Notes: generated by a model from the sequence alone, not told the origin. 64,000 nucleotides of DNA from Puccinia triticina (GCF_026914185.1 NC_070561.1:8308001-8372000), one strand, 5' to 3'. Positions 1 to 9,360 are shown, counted from the first letter of the stretch. Numbers and translations are program-made.

Positions 1-439
1 GGGGCTCGGTCTGGGTCGCCGAGTTGGAGCCCAAGTGGTGGGGGCGGCGGGCGAGGAAGTCGGGCCGCTTGAGGTGCCATTGCTGGAGGTCGTATTGTGC
101 ACGCAGTGCGCGCAACCTTGCGGGTGATATTAGCCGCCGGGAAGTTCCAGGGACATAGAGCAGCAACGACACCAATGGGCTGTTTGATGACAAGATTTCT
201 GACGGCAGGGGTAGAGCTGGGGACGATGATCCCGTTGGTCCGAAGAGCCTCCTCAACGAACCAGTCCACAAAGCTTGCCGCATAGTTCACCTTGCCCAGC
301 GCATCCTTCCAGCTCTTCCTGCTCTCCGTCACAATCAGCGGGCCCAGGTCTTCGGAATTCAAAAAGATCAGCTGGTTAAACTTGCGGAGATAACTCTGGC
401 GGACAGCCGGCATGCTGTGCCGATAGCTTGAAAGCGCCC
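1..439 (-). pseudogene. Succinate-semialdehyde dehydrogenase-like remnant, 3' part
   Basis: Read on the minus strand, positions 439 to about 125 give an aldehyde dehydrogenase N-terminal segment. It runs from an SSYRHSMP..SYLRKFNQL helix through ESRKSW and NYAASFVDWFVEEA to VIKQPIGVVAALCPWNFPAA and ITRK. This order is typical of the NAD(P)-dependent succinate-semialdehyde dehydrogenase branch (GABA shunt). After ITRK the expected AAGCTVV..KP cofactor-binding segment is only faintly recognisable, and the terminal 100 bases do not look like the family. The gene is cut by the Copia element at 440, and its upstream part continues at 9277. It is a disrupted and probably already degenerate copy; the family call is firm, the exact substrate is inferred. 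Confidence 0.7.
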
Positions 440-444
440 GGCTG
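440..444. repeat. Left target-site duplication of the Copia element (GGCTG)
   Basis: The five bases before the 5' LTR are GGCTG, and the same five bases follow the 3' LTR at 9272-9276. This fixes both ends of the retrotransposon and shows that the flanks were once contiguous. Confidence 0.9.
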
Positions 445-654
445 TGTTAGATTATGAATAAGCCCCACACCTCATTATGAATACGCAGCAACTATCAAAG
501 CGAGTCATCCAATTCTCACTAGCATCCAAGAAAAAGTACCGGTCGCAAACCTAACCTTGATTTTCACTCCACATCAAAAACGACTCATGCGCACACAACC
601 TTGCTGATCTTTTCCTCACGCGTTTACATCATCATACTCGTGAGGAAGAGACTA

Positions 655-781
655 GTAAGCACATCAACAATCACTAACGTTATCCGCACATCAAACAAAT
701 CAAAACTAATCCGAACTTTATCCACCCCTTTTTCTTTCTCCCATCCTTTGTTTATCCTCCTATCCTTTCCGTTAAATCTAG
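655..781 (+). other. Intron-like segment 1 of the LTR leader (GT-AG)
   Basis: The 127 bases start GTAAGC and end ATCTAG. The identical flanks (ACTA before, ACATAAAAACC after) are joined directly at 1141-1155, in the second leader copy. The precise absence of exactly this GT..AG interval is what splicing would produce. No protein is encoded here. Confidence 0.75.
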
Positions 782-859
782 ACATAAAAACCTCTTGCGC
801 GCGTCCCTCATAATCACCAAAAACAAAACTCAAATCAAATAATCCCTGCGTCATCGCAG

Positions 860-970
860 GTATGCTATTTCACATCTTTTCTATCTTATGAATGTATATA
901 TAATACCAATCTAATCAATCACTTATTTTCGTCTATCTTTGTTCTTTTTCCTACATTATTGTTTTTCTAG
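860..970 (+). other. Intron-like segment 2 of the LTR leader (GT-AG)
   Basis: The 111 bases start GTATGC and end TTTTCTAG. In the second leader copy the flanking blocks CATCGCAG and GTGTGTTGCTG are fused without it (around 1215-1230). Together with segment 1 this makes two clean GT-AG removals in one copy. Confidence 0.75.
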
Positions 971-1387
971 GTGTGTTGCTGTCTTGTCAGAGAAGTCGTC
1001 GTCATTGTTCTTACAGGATTCAAACATTGTCATCTCAGGTTCGCTATTTTTGTTATAGTTTATGATTGTTTTATTCTTTTCTTTATTTCATGCTTTACAA
1101 TAAAATCACGCGTTTACATCATCATACTCGTGAGGAAGAGACTAACATAAAAACCTCTTGCGCGCGTCCCTCATAATCACCAAAAACAAAACTCAAATCA
1201 AATAATCCCTGCGTCATCGCAGGTGTGTTGCTGTCTTGTCGGAGAAGTCGTTGTCATTGTTCTTACAGGATTCAAACATTGTCATCTCAGGTGTGTTTCT
1301 GTCTTGTCGGAGAAGTCGTCGTCATTGTTCTTACAGGATTCAAACATTGTCATCTCAGGTGCACTTCGTATCATCCTAAAATTTACA

Positions 1388-1402
1388 TGGTAGCGAGAGA
1401 TC
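1388..1402 (+). promoter_or_regulatory. Primer-binding site of the Copia element
   Basis: TGGTAGCGAGAGATC follows the terminal CA of the 5' LTR directly. A PBS beginning TGGTAGCG fits priming by the 3' end of initiator methionine tRNA, as in Ty1-type elements; the exact tRNA is inferred. The Gag-Pol start codon lies only a few bases downstream. Confidence 0.7.
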
Positions 1403-1405
1403 AAA

Positions 1406-4400
1406 ATGGCCGATCGACCCCAATCTGAACAAACACGAATTGCAAATCTCCAAAAGGCCACCGCCAAGAATGCAATAAGTCGAGGAGGTCTCGTACTCGG
1501 AACCGACCAGGCTCATGCTTTTGCAATGTCTTCAACTCTGAACAAGATAAAAGGAATCGAAGATCTAACGGACGATAACTATTCTTCATGGTCAAAACAA
1601 ATTACCGGAGCGCTCAAGATCATTTATTTTGATCCGTATCTTCAAGATAAATACTATGAAGATTACGCCGTTGGTCCCGAAATCAATGAGATAAATAGCA
1701 GATGCATCCTTGAATTTCTATTTTCCAGAATGGACGAGGACAACTCCAATCGCTTTCGATCCGGAATCCTTGACGTTGAGATCGCCAAAATCCAAGAAAT
1801 GATTGAACCGACTGAAGAAGAACTTGAGGCCGACCCAGACGCACAAGCACGCCCCGGGAAGATGGTTCCAGAAATGGAACACGGACCCGCACACCTATGG
1901 ACTATTGTCAGAGATTTCCACCAAGCCGATAACGAAGCCAATATATATCTCATACAAGCCAAAATCGAGAAGTTCAAGCAAGACTACAAGACTTCAATCT
2001 CAAATCATATAGACAATTTCCTCAAGCTCAAGAACGAGTTCTTAAATCGAGGAGGCAATTTTGATGAATCATACCTTGGACGACGCTTACTCCACTCCTT
2101 ACACAGCACTCACATGCCAGAAGTACGCAACATTCTGAGAACAGTCAAACCCATTACCAGCCAAGCCGTCATCGCAGCCCTCAAACAATATGAAGACGAA
2201 AACAGTGAATTTGATTTCACATCAAGTGGAAAACTCAGCGAAGGGATCAGCAACCTTAAGCTAGCAAATAACGCCTTTAGACAAGACTCCGATAAACCAA
2301 AATGCAATCTGACAAAGTGCATAGGCCCGCATCCAGCAGCCAAGTGCTTCAAGAGGCCAGAAAACGCGAAAGCGCAACGAGAATGGTTTGAATCTCGAGG
2401 ACTCAACCCTCCAAAGAATCACGCGAACTTAGCTAGATCAAATGACAATGTAGATCAAGAAACCGCAAGTCCTCAAGTCAACGTTGCTAGTCACACGAGT
2501 GTCCCGACCACTATCAAGAAGGAATACGTGTTCATGGCCTACGGCCAAGAAGTCAACCTAGTCCACCCTAAATTCGAAGCAATCTGGGACACCGGCGCAT
2601 CTAGCCATATGTTCAACGAATACTCCTTCTTCAAGAACGTGAAGAACACATCGATTCAACCAGAGGCAATTATGACTGCCGGTACGGAAGAGCTGAAAGT
2701 GGAGGCTAGTGGCGATGTCGTAATCAAAGGGGTTACTATTGAGAAATTCACACTTCGAAACTCTCTGTACATTCCGTCTCTCCGAAATAATCTCATCGCC
2801 GCCGGAGCTCTGAAGCAAAAGGGCGCAATTGAAGTCACCGACCCCAGCGACCCCAAGAAGTTCATTATTGCATTCGACGATCAAACCTTCCTCCGCGGAA
2901 GATACGTTAATAACCTAATGATAGTCAAAATTGAGCCGGTCAGCAAAATTTCAACTCAATCTTTAACTGACATTGAAACTAACTCAACCGCTTGTAACAC
3001 AGATCACAACAGACTAAGACATATAAATCCAACATACCTCAAGAAAACTCTACTGTCCGAATCGATTCCCAGCGCTAAATGTGAAACGTGCGAATTAAGT
3101 AAATCGACAAGGCTCCCATTCTCAGGTACCAAGCCATGTTCTCAAAATCTGCTAGATAATATCCATATAGATCTCAGCGGAATCATTCGAGCGCCTTGTA
3201 TATTTAACCACTCATATTTCATGTTAATCGTAGATGAATACAGTAGAATGGTGTTTATATATTTCTTGAAAACAAAAACAAAGGAAGAAGTGTTTAACGC
3301 AATCAATTCATTCATTCTTCGAGCCAAGCGCCATTGTGAGAAGAAAATAAAAATGATTACCACCAACGGTGGCAGTGAATTCATCAACTCCCTTCTAATT
3401 CCTTTCTGCGATTCACTTGGTATCGTGAAGAACACCACGGCTCCGTACACTCCACAACAAAATGGACTTGTCAAGCGTTTCATGCGGACCATATCCACGA
3501 AGGCAAGAGCTCTAATGCTCCAGAGCGGAATCCCTACTCGCTATTGGAGCTTGGCATGTGATGCGGCGGTTTACATTCAAAATCGTGTCTTCAATCGCTC
3601 ACGCAACGGTCTCCCCGAGTGTGCTTATGAGCTATGGTTCGGACACAAACCAAATCTTCGATACATACGAACTTTTGGGTGCATGGCCTATATCCACAAC
3701 CGCAAAGAACTCAGAGACAATAAATTCAGTCCCACCTCGAGAAAAGGATTCCTCGTTGGATTTGATGAATTTAACCGGAATTATCTCATTTTTGACTATG
3801 AAAATCACAAGATCATTAACACCCATGATGTCACCTTTGATGAAGAAAAATTTCCGGAGCGTGGTGATGAGGACCCCGATCAATTCATCATTGAGGACGA
3901 GGATGAAGACGACCAAGCAATATCGCCAAACACCACAAGTCATGAGAACAAATCTATTTCTGACGAATCTGACGAAGAACTGTTCAAAAGTAATCCAAGC
4001 GCCGATCAATCGACCACTGAAATTCCTAGAATCAAAGTCATCCCCCCTCGCCCTCCCATCAATCATCCTGATCACCCCAACTATGTACGGCGATCCACAA
4101 GAATAAGTCAGCTCCCAAGTCGCGCTTATCTATCTTCGAATAAACCGCAAGCACACGCAGCCTCCTCTGACGATCCCAAGGCCGAACCCAAACGCTTTAA
4201 GGACATTCAGGATTCGAAATTTAAAGCCCGATGGATGGAGGCTTGCGCGAAAGAAATTGATGGTATGAGATCCAAGGGCGTCTTCAATCTCACAATCCGG
4301 CCCCGGAACCGAAAAGTCATTAAGGGACGATGGGTCTTCAAGGTTAAAACTCTACCTGATGGGAGCATTTCGAAATATAAAGCTCGCTTTGTCGCTAAAG

Positions 4401-5773
4401 GATATACTCAGGAAGAAGGCGTTGATTACGACCAAACCTTCTCACCCACCGGTAAACCCTCCTCTCTCCGATTGATCGTGGCTCTTGCATCGCGGAACAA
4501 CTGGAATATTGAACAGATGGACGCAGTGGCAGCATTCCTCAACAGCGATCTAGACGAGGAGATATACCTAGAACAACCAGAGGGTTTCGAGCAAGGCGGT
4601 AAAGAGAAAGTTTGGAGGCTCCACAAATCCATATATGGGCTGAAACAATCTGCTCGTCTATGGCATATCAAAGTGGAAAAGTATCTGAAAACTATTGGGT
4701 TCCAGAAGACCAAAGCTGATTCCTGCGTCTTCTACCGGTCAAGAAACGGAAAAGAGAGCATCATCTATCTTCACGTCGACGACATGATTATTACTGGAGA
4801 CGAGATTTCGGCTGTCAAAGAAGAGATCAAAAAGAAGTGGGCCATGGAAGACCTTGGGATTGCGAAATTCGTGGTCGGAATCGAAATTGAACGCGACTCT
4901 CATGGTAATTATGCACTTCATCAAGAAGGCATGATTAAACATGTATTGGAGAAGTTTGACATGTCAAATTGCAAACCCGCAAGTACCCCTTTCGGATACA
5001 ATGTCAAGCTCATCAAGTCTACGGAGGAAGAATCCCTGGAGTTCACCAAGCGAAATCAACGATACCGGAAGGCCATCGGCTCTTTGATGTACATTGCCAT
5101 TTGTACTAGGCCTGACATTAGTTTCGCAGTCGGGGTTTTATCGCGTTTCCTTGAAAAGCCAAACCAAAAACATTGGGATTCTTTCATTCATGTTCTCCGA
5201 TATTTAAAAGGTACTATGAGCTTCAGGATTGTCTATCAATCAAATCATCAAGGAGAACTTCCTTCAAATCCCGGATGGTCATTTCCCGAAATCGCAAGCG
5301 ATGCGGATTGGGCCGGTGACAAGTCTACTCTGCGTTCCACCACCGGTTACGTATTCAAATTCATGAACGGGGCCATTAGCTGGCGAAGCCGTTTACAACC
5401 AACCGTTGCTCTCTCTTCAACAGAAGCGGAATACAGAGCTATAACTGAGGCTGGTCAAGAGGCCCTGTGGCTTGCGAAACTGATGCGGCAACTGAAAATT
5501 CCGATTCAAACTCCCCTCGAAATGATTTGTGACAACCTAAGTGCGATACATCTAGCGCAAAACCCAGTGCATCACGGACGCGTCAAACACGTCGCCATAG
5601 AACACCACTGGATACGCGAACATGTTCAAGCCGGCACATTCAAAATGAAGCACGTATACGCCTCAAATATGATAGCTGATATCCTCACCAAGAATCTTGG
5701 AAAAACCCCATTCATCAAGTTCCGTAACATGATTGGATTGAAAGATGCCGTTCAAATTGAGGGGGACTGTTAG
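1406..5773 (+). CDS. Copia Gag-Pol polyprotein (integrase active site altered)
   Basis: One 1455-residue frame. The Gag region carries a Cys/His knuckle with unusual spacing (C-x4-C-x3-H-x4-C, about residues 301-315). A retropepsin motif WDTGASSHM lies near 393-401 and an integrase HHCC zinc finger spans about 533-562. The integrase core retains the first Asp (HIDLSG, about 589). The usual TDNGGEF reads TTNGGSEF (about 652), and the Glu of the NGxxER motif is Lys in NGLVKRF (about 689), so two catalytic acids are missing. Reverse transcriptase has HVDDM (about 1125), and RNase H has SDADWAGD and SSTEAEY. The stop codon lies inside the 3' LTR. Reverse transcription looks intact, integration does not. 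The start at 1406 is the first ATG after the PBS; 1529 is an alternative. Confidence 0.92.
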   Translation: MADRPQSEQTRIANLQKATAKNAISRGGLVLGTDQAHAFAMSSTLNKIKGIEDLTDDNYSSWSKQITGALKIIYFDPYLQDKYYEDYAVGPEINEINSRCILEFLFSRMDEDNSNRFRSGILDVEIAKIQEMIEPTEEELEADPDAQARPGKMVPEMEHGPAHLWTIVRDFHQADNEANIYLIQAKIEKFKQDYKTSISNHIDNFLKLKNEFLNRGGNFDESYLGRRLLHSLHSTHMPEVRNILRTVKPITSQAVIAALKQYEDENSEFDFTSSGKLSEGISNLKLANNAFRQDSDKPKCNLTKCIGPHPAAKCFKRPENAKAQREWFESRGLNPPKNHANLARSNDNVDQETASPQVNVASHTSVPTTIKKEYVFMAYGQEVNLVHPKFEAIWDTGASSHMFNEYSFFKNVKNTSIQPEAIMTAGTEELKVEASGDVVIKGVTIEKFTLRNSLYIPSLRNNLIAAGALKQKGAIEVTDPSDPKKFIIAFDDQTFLRGRYVNNLMIVKIEPVSKISTQSLTDIETNSTACNTDHNRLRHINPTYLKKTLLSESIPSAKCETCELSKSTRLPFSGTKPCSQNLLDNIHIDLSGIIRAPCIFNHSYFMLIVDEYSRMVFIYFLKTKTKEEVFNAINSFILRAKRHCEKKIKMITTNGGSEFINSLLIPFCDSLGIVKNTTAPYTPQQNGLVKRFMRTISTKARALMLQSGIPTRYWSLACDAAVYIQNRVFNRSRNGLPECAYELWFGHKPNLRYIRTFGCMAYIHNRKELRDNKFSPTSRKGFLVGFDEFNRNYLIFDYENHKIINTHDVTFDEEKFPERGDEDPDQFIIEDEDEDDQAISPNTTSHENKSISDESDEELFKSNPSADQSTTEIPRIKVIPPRPPINHPDHPNYVRRSTRISQLPSRAYLSSNKPQAHAASSDDPKAEPKRFKDIQDSKFKARWMEACAKEIDGMRSKGVFNLTIRPRNRKVIKGRWVFKVKTLPDGSISKYKARFVAKGYTQEEGVDYDQTFSPTGKPSSLRLIVALASRNNWNIEQMDAVAAFLNSDLDEEIYLEQPEGFEQGGKEKVWRLHKSIYGLKQSARLWHIKVEKYLKTIGFQKTKADSCVFYRSRNGKESIIYLHVDDMIITGDEISAVKEEIKKKWAMEDLGIAKFVVGIEIERDSHGNYALHQEGMIKHVLEKFDMSNCKPASTPFGYNVKLIKSTEEESLEFTKRNQRYRKAIGSLMYIAICTRPDISFAVGVLSRFLEKPNQKHWDSFIHVLRYLKGTMSFRIVYQSNHQGELPSNPGWSFPEIASDADWAGDKSTLRSTTGYVFKFMNGAISWRSRLQPTVALSSTEAEYRAITEAGQEALWLAKLMRQLKIPIQTPLEMICDNLSAIHLAQNPVHHGRVKHVAIEHHWIREHVQAGTFKMKHVYASNMIADILTKNLGKTPFIKFRNMIGLKDAVQIEGDC
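5757..5767 (+). promoter_or_regulatory. Polypurine tract of the Copia element
   Basis: TTGAGGGGGAC directly precedes the TGTTAG start of the 3' LTR, the expected place for the plus-strand primer in reverse transcription. Confidence 0.75.
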
Positions 5774-6959
5774 ATTATGAATAAGCCCCACACCTCATTA
5801 TGAATACGCAGCAACTATCAAAGCGAGTCATCCAATTCTCACTAGCATCCAAGAAAAAGTACCGGTCGCAAACCTAACCTCGATTTTCACTCCACATCAA
5901 AAACGACTCATGCGCACACAACCTTGCTGGTCTTTTCCTCACGCGTTTACATCATCATACTCGTGAGGAAGAGACTAGTAAGCACATCAACAATCACTAA
6001 CGTTATCCGCACATCAAACAAATCAAAACTAATCCGAACTTTATCCACCCCTTTTTCTTTCTCCCATCCTTTGTTTATCCTCCTATCCTTTCCGTTAAAT
6101 CTAGACATAAAAACCTCTTGCGCGCGTCCCTCATAATCACCAAAAACAAAACTCAAATCAAATAATCCCTGCGTCATCGCAGGTATGCTATTTCACATCT
6201 TTTCTATCTTATGAATGTATATATAATACCAATCTAATCAATCACTTATTTTCGTCTATCTTTGTTCTTTTTCCTACATTATTGTTTTTCTAGGTGTGTT
6301 GCTGTCTTGTCAGAGAAGTCGTCGTCATTGTTCTTACAGGATTCAAACATTGTCATCTCAGGTTCACTATTTTTGTTATAGTTTATGATTGTTTTATTCT
6401 TTTCTTTATTTCATGCTTTACAATAAAATCACGCGTTTACATCATCATACTCGTGAGGAAGAGACTAACATAAAAACCTCTTGCGCGCGTCCCTCATCAC
6501 CAGGAAAAAAAAGTAGTCAGTTGATGACAACTGACATAACACAGCTCTGGTTTCAGCTACCAAGCTACTCCATCTGCTAGTGCAGGGCTGGCTGGCACAC
6601 AGCTCAGTGCCCATTTTGGCACAGCTGAAGCCTCTAGAATTTTCACAGGCTGCTCCTCAGCTTTGTCCCAGGCACAGCTCCTGCTTAGCCTTGGCCCAGC
6701 TGCTGCTTAGCCTTGGCCCAGGCCCAGCTGCCCCTCAGTCTTGGCACAGGACAAGCCACTGCTCAGCCTTTGCCTGAGCAAGAACGGGCGTTGATAAACG
6801 CACGCCCGTCCCCCGGGGGCACGCCCACGCCCACGCCCTTCGAAAAGGGCGCGTGGGACCGCACACCCTTTTTCAAGGGCGTGCGAGTCAAAGGGCGTGC
6901 ACGCCCCTGTATGGGCGTGCGAGGGCGTGCACGCCGCCACACCGTGCCTGCTCGCCGGG

Positions 6960-8335
6960 AGCCCCTTGGCAGGCAGGTGCAAGTATACCTGCTCGCCGAG
7001 AGCCCCTCGGCGGGCAGGTACAGATCCCACCTCACCAAGAACCTCTCGGAGAGCATGTATACATGCACCTGCTCGCCGAGGGGCTCTCGGTGAGCATGCT
7101 CGGCGGGTAGGTTTATGTATCCCTGCTCGCCGAGAGCCTTGCCTGCTCGCCGAGAAGGATGACTCTCGGCGAGCAGGTATACAAACACCTGCCCGCCGAG
7201 CCTGCTCACCGAGAGCCCCTCGGCGGGCAGGTGCATGTATACCTGCTTGACGAGAGAAATCCTCGGCGAGCAGGCATACAGATCCCACCTCGCCGAGAAC
7301 CTCTCGGCGAGAAGGTATACATACACCTGCCCGCCGAGCCTGCTCACCCAGAGCCCCTTGGCGGGCAGGTGCATGTATACCTGCTCGCCAAGTGAAATCC
7401 TCGGCGAGCAGGCATAGAGATCCCACCTCGCCGAGAGCCTCTCGGCGAGCAGGTATACACACACCTGCCCACTGAGCCTGCTCACCGAGAGCCCCTTGGC
7501 GGGCAGGTGCATGTATACCTGCTCGCCGAGAGAAATCGTCGGCGAGCAGGCATACACCTCTCGGCGAGCAGGCATACATATCCCCGCTCGCCGAGAGCCT
7601 TGCCTGCTCGCCGAGAAGGATAACTCTCGGCGAGCAGGTATACAAACACCTGCCCGCCGAGCCTGCTCGCTAAGGGCCCCTCGGCGGGCAGGTGCAAGTA
7701 TACCTGCTCGCCGAGAGGCTCTTGGCGAGGTGGGATCTGTATGCCTGCTCGCCGAGGATTTCTCTCGGCGAGCAGGTATACATGCACCTGCCCGCCGAGG
7801 GGCTCTCGGTGAGCAGGCTCGGTGGGCAGTTTTATGTATACCTTCTCGCCGAGAGGCTCTCGGCGAGGTGGGATCTGTATGCCTGCTCGCCGAGGATTTC
7901 ACTTGGCGAGCAGGTATACATGCACCTGCCCGCCGAGGGCCTCTCGGTGAGCAAGCTCGGCGGGCAGGTGTATGTATACCTGCTCGCCGAGAGGCTCTCG
8001 GCGAGGTGGGATCTGTATGCCTGCTCGCCAAGGATTTCTCTCGGCGAGCAGGTATACATGCACCTGCCCGCCGAGGGGCCCTTGGCAAGCAGGTGTTTGT
8101 ATACCTGCTCGCCAAGAGTTATCCCTCTCGGCGAGCAGGCAAGGCTCTCGGCGAGCAGGGATACATACACCTACCCGCCGAGCCTGCTCACCGAGAGCCC
8201 CTTGGCGGGCAGGTGCATGTATACCTGCTCTCTGAGAGGCTCTCGGCGAGGTGGGATCTGGACCTGCCCGCCGAGGGGCTCTCGGCGAGCAGGTATACTT
8301 GCACCTGCCCGCCGAGGGGCTCCCGGCGAGCAGGC
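6960..8335. repeat. Array of short palindromes (CCTGCTCGCCGAGAG units)
   Basis: Dozens of copies of a block around GCTCGCCGAGAG occur in both orientations. They are usually paired as CTCGGCGAGCAGGTATAC and its complement, with companion blocks CACCTGCCCGCCGAG and GGGATCTGTATGCC. The strand could fold into a chain of hairpins. Frames on both strands read as Leu/Ala/Arg-rich low complexity and are not genes. Confidence 0.85.
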
Positions 8336-8545
8336 ATAGTGCACGCCTATGTGGGGGCGTGCACGCCCTCGCACGCCCATACAGGGGCGTGCACGTCCTT
8401 GATAAAGGGCGTGCGGTCCCACACGCCCTTTTCAAAGGGTGTGGGCGTGGGTGTGCCCCCGGGGGACGGGTGTGTGTTTATCAACGCCCTTTCTTGCTCA
8501 GGCAAAGGCTGAGCAGTGGCTTGTCCTGTGCCAAAACTGAGGGGC

Positions 8546-8945
8546 AGCTGGGCCCGGGCCAAGGCTGAGCAGCAGCTGGGCCTGGGCCAAGGCTGAGCAG
8601 CAGCTGGGCCTGGGCCAAGGCTGAGCAGCAGCTGGGCCTGGGCCAAGGCTGAGCAGCAGCTGGGCCCGGGCCAAGACTGAGCAGCAGCTGGGCCCAGGCC
8701 AAGGCTGAGCAGCAGCTGGGCCCGGGCCAAGGCTGAGCAGCAGCTGGGCCCGGGCCAAGGCTGAGCAGCAGCTGGGCCCGGGCCAAGGCTGAGCAGCAGC
8801 TGGGCCCGGGCCAAGGCTGAGCAGCAGCTGGGCCCGGGCCAAGGCTGAGCAGCAGCTGGGCCCGGGCCAAGGCTGAGCAGCAGCTGGGCCCGGGCCAAGG
8901 CTGAGCAGCAGCTGGGCCCGGGCCAAGGCTGAGCAGCAGCTGTGC
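8546..8945. repeat. 28-bp tandem minisatellite in the right arm
   Basis: About 14 head-to-tail copies of a 28-bp unit containing GGGCCAAGGCTGAGCAGCAG, differing at one or two bases. The left arm has only two or three related copies near 6668-6730, so the array expanded in the right arm alone. Confidence 0.85.
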
Positions 8946-9276
8946 CTGGGACAAAGCTGAGGAGCAGCTGGTGAAAATTGCACTAGAGGCTGGATAGCCA
9001 GCTGGAGCAGGCGTCATGTCAGTTGTCATCTAATGACTACTGATTTTTCCTGGTGCATAATCACCAAAAACAAAACTCAAATCAAATAATCCCTGCGTCA
9101 TCGCAGGTGTGTTGCTGTCTTGTCGGAGAAGTCGTCGTCATTGTTCTTACAGGATTCAAACATTGTCATCTCAGGTGTGTTGCTGTCTTGTCGGAGAAGT
9201 CGTTGTCATTGTTCTTACAGGATTCAAACATTGTCATCTCAGGTGCACTTCGTATCATCCTAAAATTTACAGGCTG

Positions 9277-9360
9277 GGCCCAGATCTTTCAAGTTCTTGT
9301 CCGGAAATGTCCCTATTTGGTCACCAGTTGTGTACCTCTTTGTGGCTACATACCTTGGAA
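9277..9360 (-). pseudogene. Succinate-semialdehyde dehydrogenase-like remnant, 5' part
   Basis: The minus-strand reading of 9313-9277 gives GTFPDKNLKDL, the segment that precedes the AFxSYR helix in this dehydrogenase family. It joins the 1-439 fragment when the Copia element and one GGCTG copy are removed, although the frame shifts at the junction. A possible intron (GTATGT..AAATAG on the minus strand, about 9314-9355) lies just upstream. The rest of the N-terminus was not recognised. Confidence 0.5.

Larger units (their letters stand above)
445..1387 (+). repeat. 5' LTR of the Copia element
   Basis: Boundaries are set by TG..CA ends, the GGCTG duplication and the primer-binding site. Inside there is an upstream part (about 616-1038) with two intron-like gaps, then an AATAAA at 1099-1104. 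From about 1106 a second copy of the same leader follows without the two gaps, then two tandem 68-bp copies (1223-1290, 1291-1358) of the third exon-like block and a 29-bp tail. Short frames predicted inside the LTR are not genes. Confidence 0.9.
6498..9055. mobile_element. Non-autonomous TIR element with CACCAGG ends and palindrome arrays
   Basis: The ends are inverted copies of each other (CACCAGGAAAAA..AGTAGTCA..GATGACAACTGACAT), and the target is duplicated as CAT (6495-6497 and 9056-9058). Homology between the arms extends inward for several hundred bases. The centre is a GC-rich field of inverted repeats. No transposase frame is present; long frames here are translations of the repeats. 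A 3-bp duplication plus CAC-type ends and dense subterminal repeats fit the CACTA (CMC/EnSpm) superfamily best, but without a transposase this is inference. Confidence 0.8.
445..9271 (+). mobile_element. Ty1/Copia LTR retrotransposon, complete, with a TIR element in its 3' LTR
   Basis: The element has a 943-bp 5' LTR (445-1387, TGTTAG...TTTACA), a primer-binding site at 1388 starting TGGTAGCGAGAG, one long Gag-Pol frame, a polypurine tract and a 3' LTR starting at 5768. The 3' LTR is the same sequence interrupted by a 2558-bp insertion, ending at 9271. The protein order protease, integrase, reverse transcriptase, RNase H makes it Copia. The LTRs differ at only a few aligned bases, so insertion is fairly recent. 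It lies inside an aldehyde dehydrogenase gene. Confidence 0.93.
5768..9271 (+). repeat. 3' LTR of the Copia element, interrupted
   Basis: Positions 5768-6497 and 9056-9271 together reproduce the 5' LTR. The interruption falls in the second (intronless) leader copy, in the block CCTCATAATCACC. The two tandem 68-bp exon-like copies at the end occur here too, but the GTCGTCGTC and GTCGTTGTC variants are in the opposite order to the 5' LTR. Confidence 0.9.

Noticed and set aside
3558..4106. 182-codon frame overlapping Gag-Pol
   Set aside because: Shadow of the Copia polyprotein in another frame.
6960..8335. Resemblance to a CRISPR array
   Set aside because: Repeats are in both orientations, spacers are themselves repeats, and the genome is eukaryotic.
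6707..8568. Several long frames on both strands (up to 450 codons) with repeated Leu/Ala/Arg/Gly motifs
   Set aside because: They are translations of the CTCGCCGAGAG palindrome array in every frame; no domain, no start context, and equal on both strands.
8347..9029. Minus-strand frames rich in AQPWPGPSCCSALA
   Set aside because: Pure product of the 28-bp minisatellite.
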